Both the position numbers and the translations under genes were made by a program. Below the pieces are notes generated by a model, which was not told where the DNA came from, did no database searches, and saw only the letters and a program-made list of their open reading frames with translations. From JBAQMG01 sp049302575 (GTDB lineage Bacteria; Bacillota; Desulfitobacteriia; Desulfitobacteriales; Desulfitobacteriaceae), in the NCBI GenBank assembly GCA_049302575.1, contig JBAQMG010000081.1, positions 1-5,123 on the forward strand: a stretch of 5,123 bases of DNA, written 5' to 3'. How positions within the stretch are numbered: position 1 is the stretch's first letter; every line of letters begins with the position of its first letter. This document shows, piece by piece, positions 1 to 4,939 of the stretch.

Positions 1-555
1 ATGATTTGTCGCCTCCTGTTCCTGAGATAATAATTTGATCAGACTCTTTCTGGCCCGGTGAAGCCGTGTTCGGATGTTTTCGGGTGTAATATTTAAAATC
101 CGGGATATTTCCTCATCTTCATAGTGATAAAAAAATTTAAGCGAAAGAATATCGGTATAAGACGGATGTAATTCCTTAATTTTTTCTGTCACTCTGGTAA
201 AAGTTTCATTATTCATGAGAATTTCTTCAACGCTTGATCCTGATTCGGGTAAATCTTCTTCAATTTCTTCGATAGAAACACTGTATTGTTTTTTCCTCAG
301 TCGATAAATATCAATGGAAACGTTTCTAACAATAATAACGAATAAAGCCCTTAGTTTGTTACAGTTATTTCCAATAATTTTTTCAAGATTATTAGAAATG
401 TTGATAAAAGCTTCCTGAACAGCGTCCTGAGCCAGATGTTCATCATTTAAAATCCTATATGCTACCTTATACATCCAAGAAACATGTTCGTCATACAAAG
501 CTTCTAGTCTGCTGCGGTTTTCTTTATTCTGTATTGCAGCAAAAATAATTAACAT
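1..555 (-). CDS. ECF-type RNA polymerase sigma-70 family factor, C-terminus beyond the window
   Basis: The minus strand is open from an ATG at 555 to the window edge (185 codons, no stop), so the C-terminal end is missing. Sigma region 2 lies at about residues 17-90: LEALYDEH, then YRILNDEHLAQDAVQEAFI, the usual core-binding and -10 recognition segment. Sigma region 4 lies at about residues 118-175, with a helix-turn-helix around EEISRILNITPENIRTRLHR that would contact the -35 element. A short acidic linker separates them, as in extracytoplasmic-function factors. Such proteins redirect RNA polymerase to a small regulon and are usually controlled by an anti-sigma factor encoded next door, which would lie left of this window. 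The start is supported by AAAGGAG about 8 bases upstream. The IS66-family element ends 98 bp upstream of the start, so the native promoter may have been displaced. Family assignment is strong; the signal sensed is unknown. Confidence 0.9.
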   Translation of the reverse strand, partial: MLIIFAAIQNKENRSRLEALYDEHVSWMYKVAYRILNDEHLAQDAVQEAFINISNNLEKIIGNNCNKLRALFVIIVRNVSIDIYRLRKKQYSVSIEEIEEDLPESGSSVEEILMNNETFTRVTEKIKELHPSYTDILSLKFFYHYEDEEISRILNITPENIRTRLHRARKSLIKLLSQEQEATNH

Positions 556-563
556 GCACTTTT

Positions 564-570
564 CTCCTTT
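564..570 (-). promoter_or_regulatory. Ribosome binding site of the sigma factor gene
   Basis: AAAGGAG on the minus strand, about 8 bases before the ATG at 555. It fixes this start. No convincing -35/-10 pair was found between here and the IS end at 654. Confidence 0.7.
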
Positions 571-653
571 TTCACATTAAATATAAAACTTAAAATTTAT
601 TTCTTCCTCAGTAAAATATACAGACCCTCATGTGGTGAATGTATTAAAGAATC

Positions 654-674
654 GTTACTACTCAGGCATTCACA
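654..674. repeat. IS66 terminal inverted repeat, transposase 3' side
   Basis: Begins GTTACTACTCAGGCAT and reads inward on the plus strand. It pairs with 1977-1997: 16 perfect bases, then two mismatches, then ACA shared. Confidence 0.88.
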
Positions 675-750
675 AAAATCATGACATTATGCTACGATAG
701 TATCATGGGCACTTATAGCTCTAACTTTTAAAGATCCATATCACAAATAA

Positions 751-772
751 GAGGATACCCTCCGGCATCCTC
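751..772 (-). terminator. Stem-loop terminator inside the IS, after the transposase
   Basis: GAGGATACC (751-759), loop CTCC, GGCATCCTC (764-772) gives a 9 bp stem with one G-T wobble. On the minus strand it is followed by TTATTTG. It lies 23 bp after the transposase stop and would limit read-through toward the sigma factor gene. The T tract is short, so efficiency is uncertain. Confidence 0.55.
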
Positions 773-794
773 CGTAGTTAGACTGAATGACATC

Positions 795-1904
795 CTATGT
801 CTCTGGAATAAAGGGATTTCCATTCAATGCATTGACCAACGATTCCATCACTTTTTTTAGTTCGATCAGAAGGCCAGCCATAGTTTTGGTCCATTCATGA
901 CCAAAGTTCTCATAGATATCCTTAAGATATCGAAGATTGTGGGAGTTACATTCTCCATGGGTACAACCTTCAAACGTATAGTAAGTCTTCCAATGATCAT
1001 GAATGGCTGTCCCATTAAACTCTGGAAGTATTCCAATAGCCACAGCAGCCTCAGTTCCTCTTTTTTCGTGCATCTCATAATAGGTGAGTGTCTCAGTCGA
1101 TGCTACATGAATCCATTTCGTTTTTCCTTCAGATCGAATGCCTGTTTCGTCGAAATTGACGACTTTGGACTCCTTGATTTGTTGTTTTATTGCTTCGACA
1201 GGTTTTTCTAAGGTCTTATAAAGCATTTCACTGGTCGCGACTAACGTGCCTTGACTTACCGTCTGACCAATAATCTCTTCGATAGTTTCAACCGCCCTTT
1301 TGAGAGGAATAAATTGATAACCTGTAAAATAAGCCATGGAAGCCTTCATTTTAACGCCATATTGCGTGGGTTGAGTTATATGAGCAGGAAATTCAGATCG
1401 ATGAACCTTACCGCATTGAGGACAGGTTTTTTCGTGGGTTCTATATTCAGTCACTATAGGCTTGATTTCAGGTAGTTCAAACTCTTGACGAGTTCTCATT
1501 TTATCGTTGACTTGGCTGAGATTTTTACCACATTCACAATGGTCTTCAATTCGTGTGTCCACAGTATAATCAGGGTTTTCAACCTTGAGCAGAGTGTGAC
1601 CTTCATGCCCAGGTTGTCCACCAGTGGATCTTCCGTTTTTTACACGGTTGTTTTGAATCTTCTTTTTGTAGCCGTCGCTAGAAGGAGGTTTACTGCTATT
1701 ACTGCTGTTTTTATTGTTTGAGGCTTCCAATTCAGCTATGCGGGCACTAAATTCTAAGTTCATCTTTTTTAGAGCGATCATCTCGCCGTTGAGTATGGTT
1801 ATTTCATCAGTAAGTGATCCCATTTGGTAGTTTAGGTCTTTCACTAGTGAAATAACTGAATTTATACCTTCATTGTAAGATTTGATTATGCTTTCCACAG
1901 TCAT
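795..1904 (-). CDS. IS66-family transposase, shortened by an apparent in-frame internal deletion
   Basis: 369 residues; family members are usually about 450-540. An N-terminal leucine/coiled-coil stretch (about 15-62) leads into NKNSSNSSKPPSSDG (64-78), a signature of IS66 TnpC. A zinc-binding region follows with CxC at 123/125 and CPQC at 161-164. The RNase H-like catalytic core is present up to FDETG (Asp252) and HDHWKTYY (Asp303), then CNSHNLRYLKDIYENFG (319-335). After LLIELKK (345-351) the sequence jumps to VMESLVNALNGNPFIP, which looks like the natural family C-terminus (a helix ending in GxPFxP). The segment that normally carries FDNNxAERDLR, with the third catalytic Glu, is absent. 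The junction lies in an A-run at about 851-858, and the frame is kept. I infer a catalytically dead transposase; its DNA-binding N-terminus could still bind the IS ends. The ATG at 1904 has a GGTGGTGA ribosome site. Confidence 0.88.
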   Translation of the reverse strand: MTVESIIKSYNEGINSVISLVKDLNYQMGSLTDEITILNGEMIALKKMNLEFSARIAELEASNNKNSSNSSKPPSSDGYKKKIQNNRVKNGRSTGGQPGHEGHTLLKVENPDYTVDTRIEDHCECGKNLSQVNDKMRTRQEFELPEIKPIVTEYRTHEKTCPQCGKVHRSEFPAHITQPTQYGVKMKASMAYFTGYQFIPLKRAVETIEEIIGQTVSQGTLVATSEMLYKTLEKPVEAIKQQIKESKVVNFDETGIRSEGKTKWIHVASTETLTYYEMHEKRGTEAAVAIGILPEFNGTAIHDHWKTYYTFEGCTHGECNSHNLRYLKDIYENFGHEWTKTMAGLLIELKKVMESLVNALNGNPFIPET

Positions 1905-1933
1905 TCGATCACCACCTACAAAGTTTTTACTTT

Positions 1934-1962
1934 ATTATGGCAAGTGGTGGTGCGGTTGACCA
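1934..1962 (-). promoter_or_regulatory. Possible promoter of the IS66 transposase
   Basis: On the minus strand TGGTCA (1957-1962) and CATAAT (1934-1939) are 17 bp apart, 30 bp before the transposase ATG and inside the IS. The -10 is good and the -35 is weak. Confidence 0.3.
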
Positions 1963-1976
1963 GCTATTTTTTTAAA

Positions 1977-1997
1977 TGTCGATGCCTGAGTAGTAAC
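1977..1997. repeat. IS66 terminal inverted repeat, transposase 5' side
   Basis: The reverse complement begins GTTACTACTCAGGCAT, matching 654-669 exactly. It marks the outer edge of the IS next to the Tn3-type debris. Confidence 0.88.
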
Positions 1998-2028
1998 AAA
2001 TTTTATAACGACCAACCAGCTTTGTTAA

Positions 2029-2055
2029 GAAAAAAGCTGACTAAGTCCAGCTTTT
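2029..2055 (-). terminator. Rho-independent terminator-like hairpin
   Basis: AAAAGCTG (2032-2039) and CAGCTTTT (2048-2055) form a perfect 8 bp stem with an 8-nt loop. On the minus strand a run of six T follows (2035-2030). It would end transcription coming leftward from the Tn3-type remnants before the IS, and could work weakly in the other direction (TTTTCC). Confidence 0.6.
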
Positions 2056-2070
2056 CCATGTGGCTTTCAT

Positions 2071-2217
2071 GTGGTATATAAACTATCAAATCAATGCGAC
2101 TACCAAAAACCAGCGTATCAGCATAGCCGTTCGACACTGGCCTCCGCTGCTGCCTATGACAAGGTCAAAACATTTCTCGAAAAGCAAGGAAACAAGGCAA
2201 AGCCCGTGGATACTGAC
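2071..2217 (+). pseudogene. Unrecognised open fragment, possible remnant of a mobile-element protein
   Basis: One plus-strand frame reads YQKPAYQHSRSTLASAAAYD (codons 11-30) and continues through a charged Lys/Glu stretch to KPVDTDL. The composition looks protein-like (amphipathic, Ala/Lys rich) rather than random, and it ends just where the Tn3 transposase homology on the other strand begins. I do not recognise the family. It has no good ribosome site, and past 2217 the frame only shadows the transposase fragment. It may be the middle of a recombinase or transposase gene joined here by rearrangement, or it may be chance. Confidence 0.25.
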
Positions 2218-2349
2218 CTTATCGTAAAGGTCCTTATAACGTGGTGCAAACTGATAGCCAAAGAAATGAAGAATGGCAAAATTCACCTCATTAGTTCCAT
2301 GTGTATCGGTGGAATGTACATCAGGCTGAATGTCAGTTGTATTGTTATA
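2215..2349 (-). pseudogene. tnpA: Tn3-family transposase (TnpA) fragment
   Basis: The minus strand reads YNNTTDIQPDVHSTDTHGTN and then EVNFAILHFFGYQFAPRYKDLYDKV, about 45 residues. The TDTHG...FGYQFAPR..DL pattern is characteristic of the catalytic core of Tn3-family TnpA, which is normally near 1000 residues, so over 95% is missing. The Asp of TDTHG is one of the DDE residues in that family. The upstream side stops exactly at the GGGG terminus of the miniature element at 2350, with a TAG two codons further. The downstream side stops at a small inverted repeat (GACCTT...AAGGTC, 2215-2232), after which the reading frame no longer resembles TnpA. This is a dead relic and shows that a Tn3-type transposon once sat here. 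Confidence 0.75.
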
Positions 2350-2390
2350 GGGGTACTACGGCAACGATTCGTGTAAAATACAGCCATAAG
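2350..2390 (+). repeat. Left Tn3-type terminal inverted repeat, with 3-nt insertion
   Basis: Starts GGGGTACTACGGCAACG and ends CATAAG. Compared with the right end it has an extra TAC after GGGGTAC, giving 41 bp instead of 38. The insertion is near the cleavage end and may weaken transposase recognition. Confidence 0.75.
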
Positions 2391-2466
2391 ACATATATCC
2401 TCAATACTAACATAGTCCCATTTGCCCCTCATACATGTCATCTAAGTACCCAACCACTTTTGTAAT

Positions 2467-2537
2467 ATCACAAAAAATATAATTAGTAGTTTTGTGACAC
2501 AAAATAATGGCATCACAAAAGGTAAGATTTTTGTGAT
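2467..2537. other. Array of inverted ATCACAAAA motifs, candidate resolution or recombinase site
   Basis: ATCACAAAA occurs forward at 2467-2475 and 2512-2520. Its complement occurs at 2490-2497 (TTTTGTGA) and 2529-2537 (TTTTGTGAT). A weaker forward match, GACACAAAA, is at 2496-2504. The last pair is a 9 bp inverted repeat around an 8 bp spacer (GGTAAGAT), the geometry of a tyrosine-recombinase core site. The outer copies would be accessory sites, as in the internal resolution site of Tn4430-like transposons. No recombinase gene is in the window. Function is inferred; the motif arrangement is directly visible. Confidence 0.5.
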
Positions 2538-2587
2538 ACTAACCTCTGCAAGTGACTATTTTACTTGTTTTAAACTGTAAATGCTGC

Positions 2588-2625
2588 CTTGTGGCTGTTA
2601 TTTACACGAATCGTTGCCGTACCCC
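2588..2625 (-). repeat. Right Tn3-type terminal inverted repeat, 38 bp
   Basis: Read on the minus strand from 2625 it begins GGGGTACGGCAACGATTCG and ends CCACAAG, exactly 38 bp. It matches the left end 2350-2390 apart from a 3-nt gap and three substitutions. Confidence 0.78.
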
Positions 2626-2914
2626 AGGATACGACGGAGTAAGGTAATTTTAATACCCTAGACAAGCTTTCGAGGGCTTAGAAGTGCCTTTAAACGCATC
2701 CCTCTTGGGTGGTTATGCTATTATGCAAGAACGAAATACATAGGGGTTCGCCTTCTGGTAATTCGAAAAATCTTTAATTTTTCCGGTGATACGTTGATTA
2801 AGAAACTCCAATAATAATTATATTGTTAGAATTTTTATCACCACCCTTTTGTATAAAATCGCCGTTGATATTTCCTTTAAGGGTTATGTTGAAAAAATAT
2901 AAATTTTACCTTTA
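2626..2914. other. Spacer without a recognised gene
   Basis: No ORF with a ribosome site and no RNA gene is seen. The flank just outside the miniature element (AGGATACGACGG...) does not continue the tnpA homology seen on its left side. The stretch 2798-2914 contains a minus-strand open segment in the same frame as the lipoprotein gene (reading about NITLKGNINGDF...IIIIGVS), which may be a detached tail of that gene. Confidence 0.45.
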
Positions 2915-3427
2915 TCAGTTTTTGCTATGTAATATATACCCTCTGTACCTTCTGGACGAAATCTTGGGGTTATTTAATATGTCTACTACTTTATACTCAG
3001 TCTTCACACTGTTTTTGTCCCTTAGATAGTACAATGAATCTCTTGAAAAATCTTCTATAAGTTTTATACCTTCACTGTCGATAATTAGGTCGCGTATTAT
3101 TGCATCATTTCCTCCACTATTATAAACTGCTATTCTTATCATATTTACTACGTCTTTATTTTTATAGGTTTCAATAAACTGATCAAGTTTTTCTATATTG
3201 TAAGTTTTACCCCCCACTGATACTACATCACCGTTTTTTCGAGCCAATTCAGAGTTGTATTCCTGTGGCAGTTTATCCATTTCCACGTAAGAATTTGTTA
3301 TAGGTTTTTCAACATTAGCTGGTGATGGTTTTTCCTCTGATTTTAACGTATTAGATATTTTTGGAGAACATGCAGAAATTGAAATTAGCATAATCGAAAC
3401 TAAAAACATAATAATTATTTTTTTCAT
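2915..3427 (-). CDS. DUF4362-type secreted lipoprotein, C-terminus possibly truncated
   Basis: 170 residues. MKKIIIMFLVSIMLISISAC is a lipoprotein signal peptide: a KK start, a hydrophobic core and lipobox ISAC with Cys20. The mature protein should be lipid-anchored on the outer face of the membrane. A polar Pro/Glu/Asn linker (21-50) precedes a domain at about 58-135 beginning ELARKNGDVVSVGGKTYN, then IRIAVYN and RDLIIDSEGIKLIEDFSRD. This matches the DUF4362 pattern of Bacillus-type lipoproteins, whose function is unknown. AGGAGGG sits 6 bases before the ATG. The stop follows YILHSKN at a run of five A on the coding strand. Removing one A would read on as KTDKGKIYIFST, so the end may be frameshifted. 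It is preceded by a spacer with a strong hairpin and is probably transcribed alone. Confidence 0.8.
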   Translation of the reverse strand: MKKIIIMFLVSIMLISISACSPKISNTLKSEEKPSPANVEKPITNSYVEMDKLPQEYNSELARKNGDVVSVGGKTYNIEKLDQFIETYKNKDVVNMIRIAVYNSGGNDAIIRDLIIDSEGIKLIEDFSRDSLYYLRDKNSVKTEYKVVDILNNPKISSRRYRGYILHSKN

Positions 3428-3430
3428 TGT

Positions 3431-3438
3431 GCCCTCCT
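3431..3438 (-). promoter_or_regulatory. Strong ribosome binding site of the lipoprotein gene
   Basis: AGGAGGGC on the minus strand, about 6 bases before the ATG at 3427. It decides the start, which also gives the correct signal-peptide N-terminus. Confidence 0.75.
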
Positions 3439-3521
3439 AACTGGGGTCCCACCAATATTTTAACCTTGCATATGCTAAGCCAAAATAAGGTAATTACGCC
3501 TTGGTCAATGTTAGTTAAATA

Positions 3522-3571
3522 CATTAGTGGATATTATTAGAATCTAATCAGCCTAGTAATGTCCACTAATG
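3522..3571 (-). terminator. Long hairpin between the broken gene and the lipoprotein gene
   Basis: Arms 3522-3540 and 3553-3571 (19 nt each) begin with a perfect CATTAGTGGA/TCCACTAATG. They have only two non-Watson-Crick positions, both able to wobble on the plus-strand RNA, and a 12-nt loop. It could stop transcripts from the upstream genes. Neither side has a strong T run (TATTTAAC on the minus side, TTGTTATTTTA on the plus side), so a regulatory or small-element role is also possible. Confidence 0.45.
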
Positions 3572-3659
3572 TTGTTATTTTACCGTCAATACCAGCGAAA
3601 GTGATACCTTCCGTAAGGTGATTTGTAGAATATGTCTTAGAGTATGAAAAATCTGGTTT
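3537..3659 (-). pseudogene. Possible coding remnant inside the spacer
   Basis: A minus-strand frame with no start codon reads KPDFSYSKTYSTNHLTEG, continues ITFAGIDGKITTLVDITRLI and stops at a TAA at 3537-3539 within the long hairpin. The composition looks like the end of a real protein. An in-frame TAA at 3660-3662 closes it upstream. One extra A in the run at 3656-3660 would join it to another frame reading LTDK. I do not recognise the family, and chance openness cannot be excluded. Confidence 0.3.
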
Positions 3660-3701
3660 TTATCTGTTAATTACTGCTTAACGTATATTTTCGTACTTGG
3701 A

Positions 3702-4819
3702 TCAACCTAAATTATACGCATAAAAATAAATAGTTGAAGAATTATATGGACAATAATTTGCTTTATGACTCATTAAAGGAAGGTTACCCCACTTTGATGT
3801 GGCAGTGATATCTGAGTAGTAATTTGAGGTTTTGCCAGTCATAACAGCTGAATGTTCTCCTGGATAATACATTCTATAATTAGAAGATGATGTTCCTGGA
3901 TCTGTTCCTCTGTATACATAGCTCCCATCTGACATATATGCGTCAGGATAATTCATCCAATAAATGTTATTTGATGACGAGAGATACCAAGCATATGAAT
4001 GACAATTATACTTAAAAGATGACTCTGAAAGAATTGTTGCTTGTGGATACGCAGTACTAACCCAATTTACATCCCATTGTTTTTCAATTAAAGTCTTTAC
4101 GCGATCATCGACATAAACTTGAACTGCTGTTCCGCGAGGCGTGTATACATTCGTAAAATACGAACTTATTTTAAATTTAGCAGCTGTTGTTACTTTATCA
4201 ACTAAATTTTTAGATGTGCTCAAGGAGGGACCAAATACATCTTCTTGAACTAATTTTTGCTACTTCTTTTGTTTTGCTACTTCTAGCAAATCCTCTTTTT
4301 GTGCGTTATTTAAACCTGAAATTATCTTATCTTGAGATAATATAGTTTCAAGAAATCCTAAGTTCATAGAAAAATTTCCTTTTTCTATATCAGTAGTTAA
4401 GTTGATCACTTCCAAAGGTTTTTTTCTTTGTATTTAGCCAACAATACTGTACCTGCATCATCCCGTTTTAATAATTCTGACAGACCATTGAATTGAATTA
4501 TTATAGATTCAATTCCTTGTTGGAAGGTATCATATGAATACATATCTCCATATAAAGGATAATTTAATACAGTTTCAACTAATTCCGCCGTTGTCATCTT
4601 TTTCAATATATTCTCGGGTATCTGGACGACATCTAGCATTTCTGCATGAGAATTAAGTTTTTTCCATTCCTCTGTACCACCCTTAACCGGATATTGATAA
4701 GAAACCACTGTGTTTGTAGAAGAATCATTAGTAGCCGCTACTACCCCATTAGCTCCAAATGAAATAGCAATGCTTAACGCTAAAAATAAAGTTGCAATAT
4801 TTTTTAATAAGTTCTTCAT
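3702..4819 (-). pseudogene. Broken gene for a secreted protein with an NlpC/P60- or papain-like C-terminal region
   Basis: The first part (4819-4406, 137 aa) has a clear signal peptide, MKNLLKNIATLFLALSIAIS then FGANGVVAA, with cleavage near residue 29. It stops at a TGA just after a seven-A run at about 4416-4422. Adding one base there restores a frame reading EVINLTTDIEKGNFSMNLG and onward. That frame meets a TAG at 4260-4262 and then continues unbroken to 3702. The C-terminal part (from a TTG at 4223, 173 aa) has KYNCHSYAW (Cys at 4002-4004) and PGEHSAVM (His at 3852-3854), then SKWG. This Cys...His order fits a papain-like or NlpC/P60-like amidase fold, an inference from motifs only. The repaired product would be about 372 residues, exported. 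AAGGAG lies 9 bases before the ATG. The TTG at 4223 has a GG(T)CCCTCC context and no good ribosome site, so separate translation of the C-terminal part is unlikely. Confidence 0.75.
4255..4284. repeat. 17-nt tandem repeat at the internal stop of the broken gene
   Basis: TTTTGCTACTTCT begins at 4255 and again at 4272, so the period is 17 nt. On the coding strand it is two copies of AGAAGTAGCAAAA. An 18-nt period would encode EVAKQK-EVAK without a stop, but the 17-nt period puts TAG (4260-4262) in frame. This suggests that the stop came from a base loss in an A-run between the copies, balanced by an extra A after the second. Confidence 0.6.
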
Positions 4820-4828
4820 AATAACTAA

Positions 4829-4836
4829 CTCCTTCC
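4829..4836 (-). promoter_or_regulatory. Ribosome binding site of the broken secreted-protein gene
   Basis: GGAAGGAG on the minus strand, 9 bases before the ATG at 4819. The site and the signal peptide remain intact although the gene is broken downstream. Confidence 0.65.
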
Positions 4837-4849
4837 AATTACTAAATTT

Positions 4850-4939
4850 TTAAATCCTGTTCCGTTGGGGTTGGGGTTGGGGTTGGGGTTGTTGAAATAG
4901 ACCTATCAATACACCAGCTACCACTTTGTGAACTCTCAT
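4850..4939 (-). CDS. Possible 29-residue small ORF with a Pro-Gln repeat
   Basis: ATG at 4939 to TAA at 4850-4852, reading MRVHKVVAGVLIGLFQ, then QPQPQPQPQ and RNRI. A good AAGGAGA site (4949-4955) sits 9 bases upstream, and the stop lies 30 bp before the next ATG in the same direction. This spacing is operon-like. The N-terminal part is a short hydrophobic stretch (VVAGVLIGLF); the rest is coded by the hexamer repeat. A 5 bp inverted repeat (TCTCC/GGAGA, 4949-4970) overlaps the ribosome site and might modulate it. In another frame the repeat reads TPTPTPTPTEQ, like a linker, so this could be a gene scrap rather than a working peptide. No family recognised. Confidence 0.35.
   Translation of the reverse strand: MRVHKVVAGVLIGLFQQPQPQPQPQRNRI
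4865..4890. repeat. TTGGGG hexamer repeat, four units
   Basis: Four perfect TTGGGG units (4865-4888) followed by TT. The plus strand has four runs of four G separated by TT, an ideal G-quadruplex pattern. The unit is 6 nt, so copy-number change would keep reading frames and alter only the number of PQ pairs in the small ORF. Confidence 0.9.

Larger units (their letters stand above)
654..1997 (-). mobile_element. IS66-family insertion sequence, transposase-only type, internally deleted
   Basis: A 1344 bp unit bounded by terminal inverted repeats GTTACTACTCAGGCAT, 16 bp perfect at 654-669 and 1982-1997 and extendable to 21 bp with two mismatches. It contains one minus-strand gene with IS66 TnpC hallmarks and no tnpA/tnpB accessory genes, which matches the ISBst12-like branch of IS66. 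IS66 elements usually make 8 bp target duplications. Here the flanks are AAAGAATC (646-653) and AAATTTTA (1998-2005), so none is seen. That suggests a flank was lost or that the copy arose by recombination. The transposase lacks the region expected to hold the third catalytic acid, so the copy is probably non-autonomous, but both ends look usable by a transposase supplied in trans. Confidence 0.9.
2350..2625. mobile_element. Miniature Tn3-type inverted-repeat element (TIME-like), about 276 bp
   Basis: Both ends start GGGGTAC and share GGCAACGATTCGTGTAAA, then (two bases swapped) ACAGCCA and AAG. The right repeat is exactly 38 bp, the classical length of Tn3-family termini, and both ends carry the typical GGGG start and AAG finish. 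There is no transposase gene between them, only about 200 bp of AT-rich DNA holding a motif array that looks like a resolution site. This is the architecture of Tn3-derived inverted-repeat miniature elements, which are moved by a Tn3-family transposase in trans. No 5 bp target duplication is visible (TTATA left, AGGAT right). A neighbouring tnpA fragment touches the left end. An alternative is an internally collapsed larger Tn3-family transposon. Confidence 0.75.

Noticed and set aside
897..1721. Plus-strand ORFs of 74-104 codons across the transposase
   Set aside because: They lie antisense to a well-recognised IS66 transposase, lack ribosome sites and have no protein-like motifs.
2057..2075. 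Direct repeat CATGTGG separated by 5 bp
   Set aside because: Seven bases twice is too short to support an attachment or operator site without other evidence.
2086..2286. A 66-codon minus-strand ORF taken as a whole gene
   Set aside because: Only its first part (down to 2215) matches Tn3 TnpA, and that homology extends upstream of its apparent start. The rest is unrelated sequence after a junction.
2467..2537. CRISPR-like array
   Set aside because: The repeats are 9 bp, in alternating orientation and with irregular short spacers, so they do not fit a CRISPR array.
2823..3029. Plus-strand 68-codon ORF
   Set aside because: It has no ribosome site and is mostly antisense to the lipoprotein gene; its hydrophobic look is expected from AT-rich DNA.
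3445..3510. Promoter for the lipoprotein gene (TTGACC or TTGGCT with weak -10)
   Set aside because: No -10 hexamer at the right spacing is good enough to call.
3606..3619. Small hairpin ACCTT-CCGT-AAGGT
   Set aside because: A 5 bp stem with no T tract; likely chance within the spacer.
4865..4890. True telomere or eukaryotic sequence
   Set aside because: There are only four hexamers inside a bacterial gene context with ribosome sites; a simple sequence repeat is enough.
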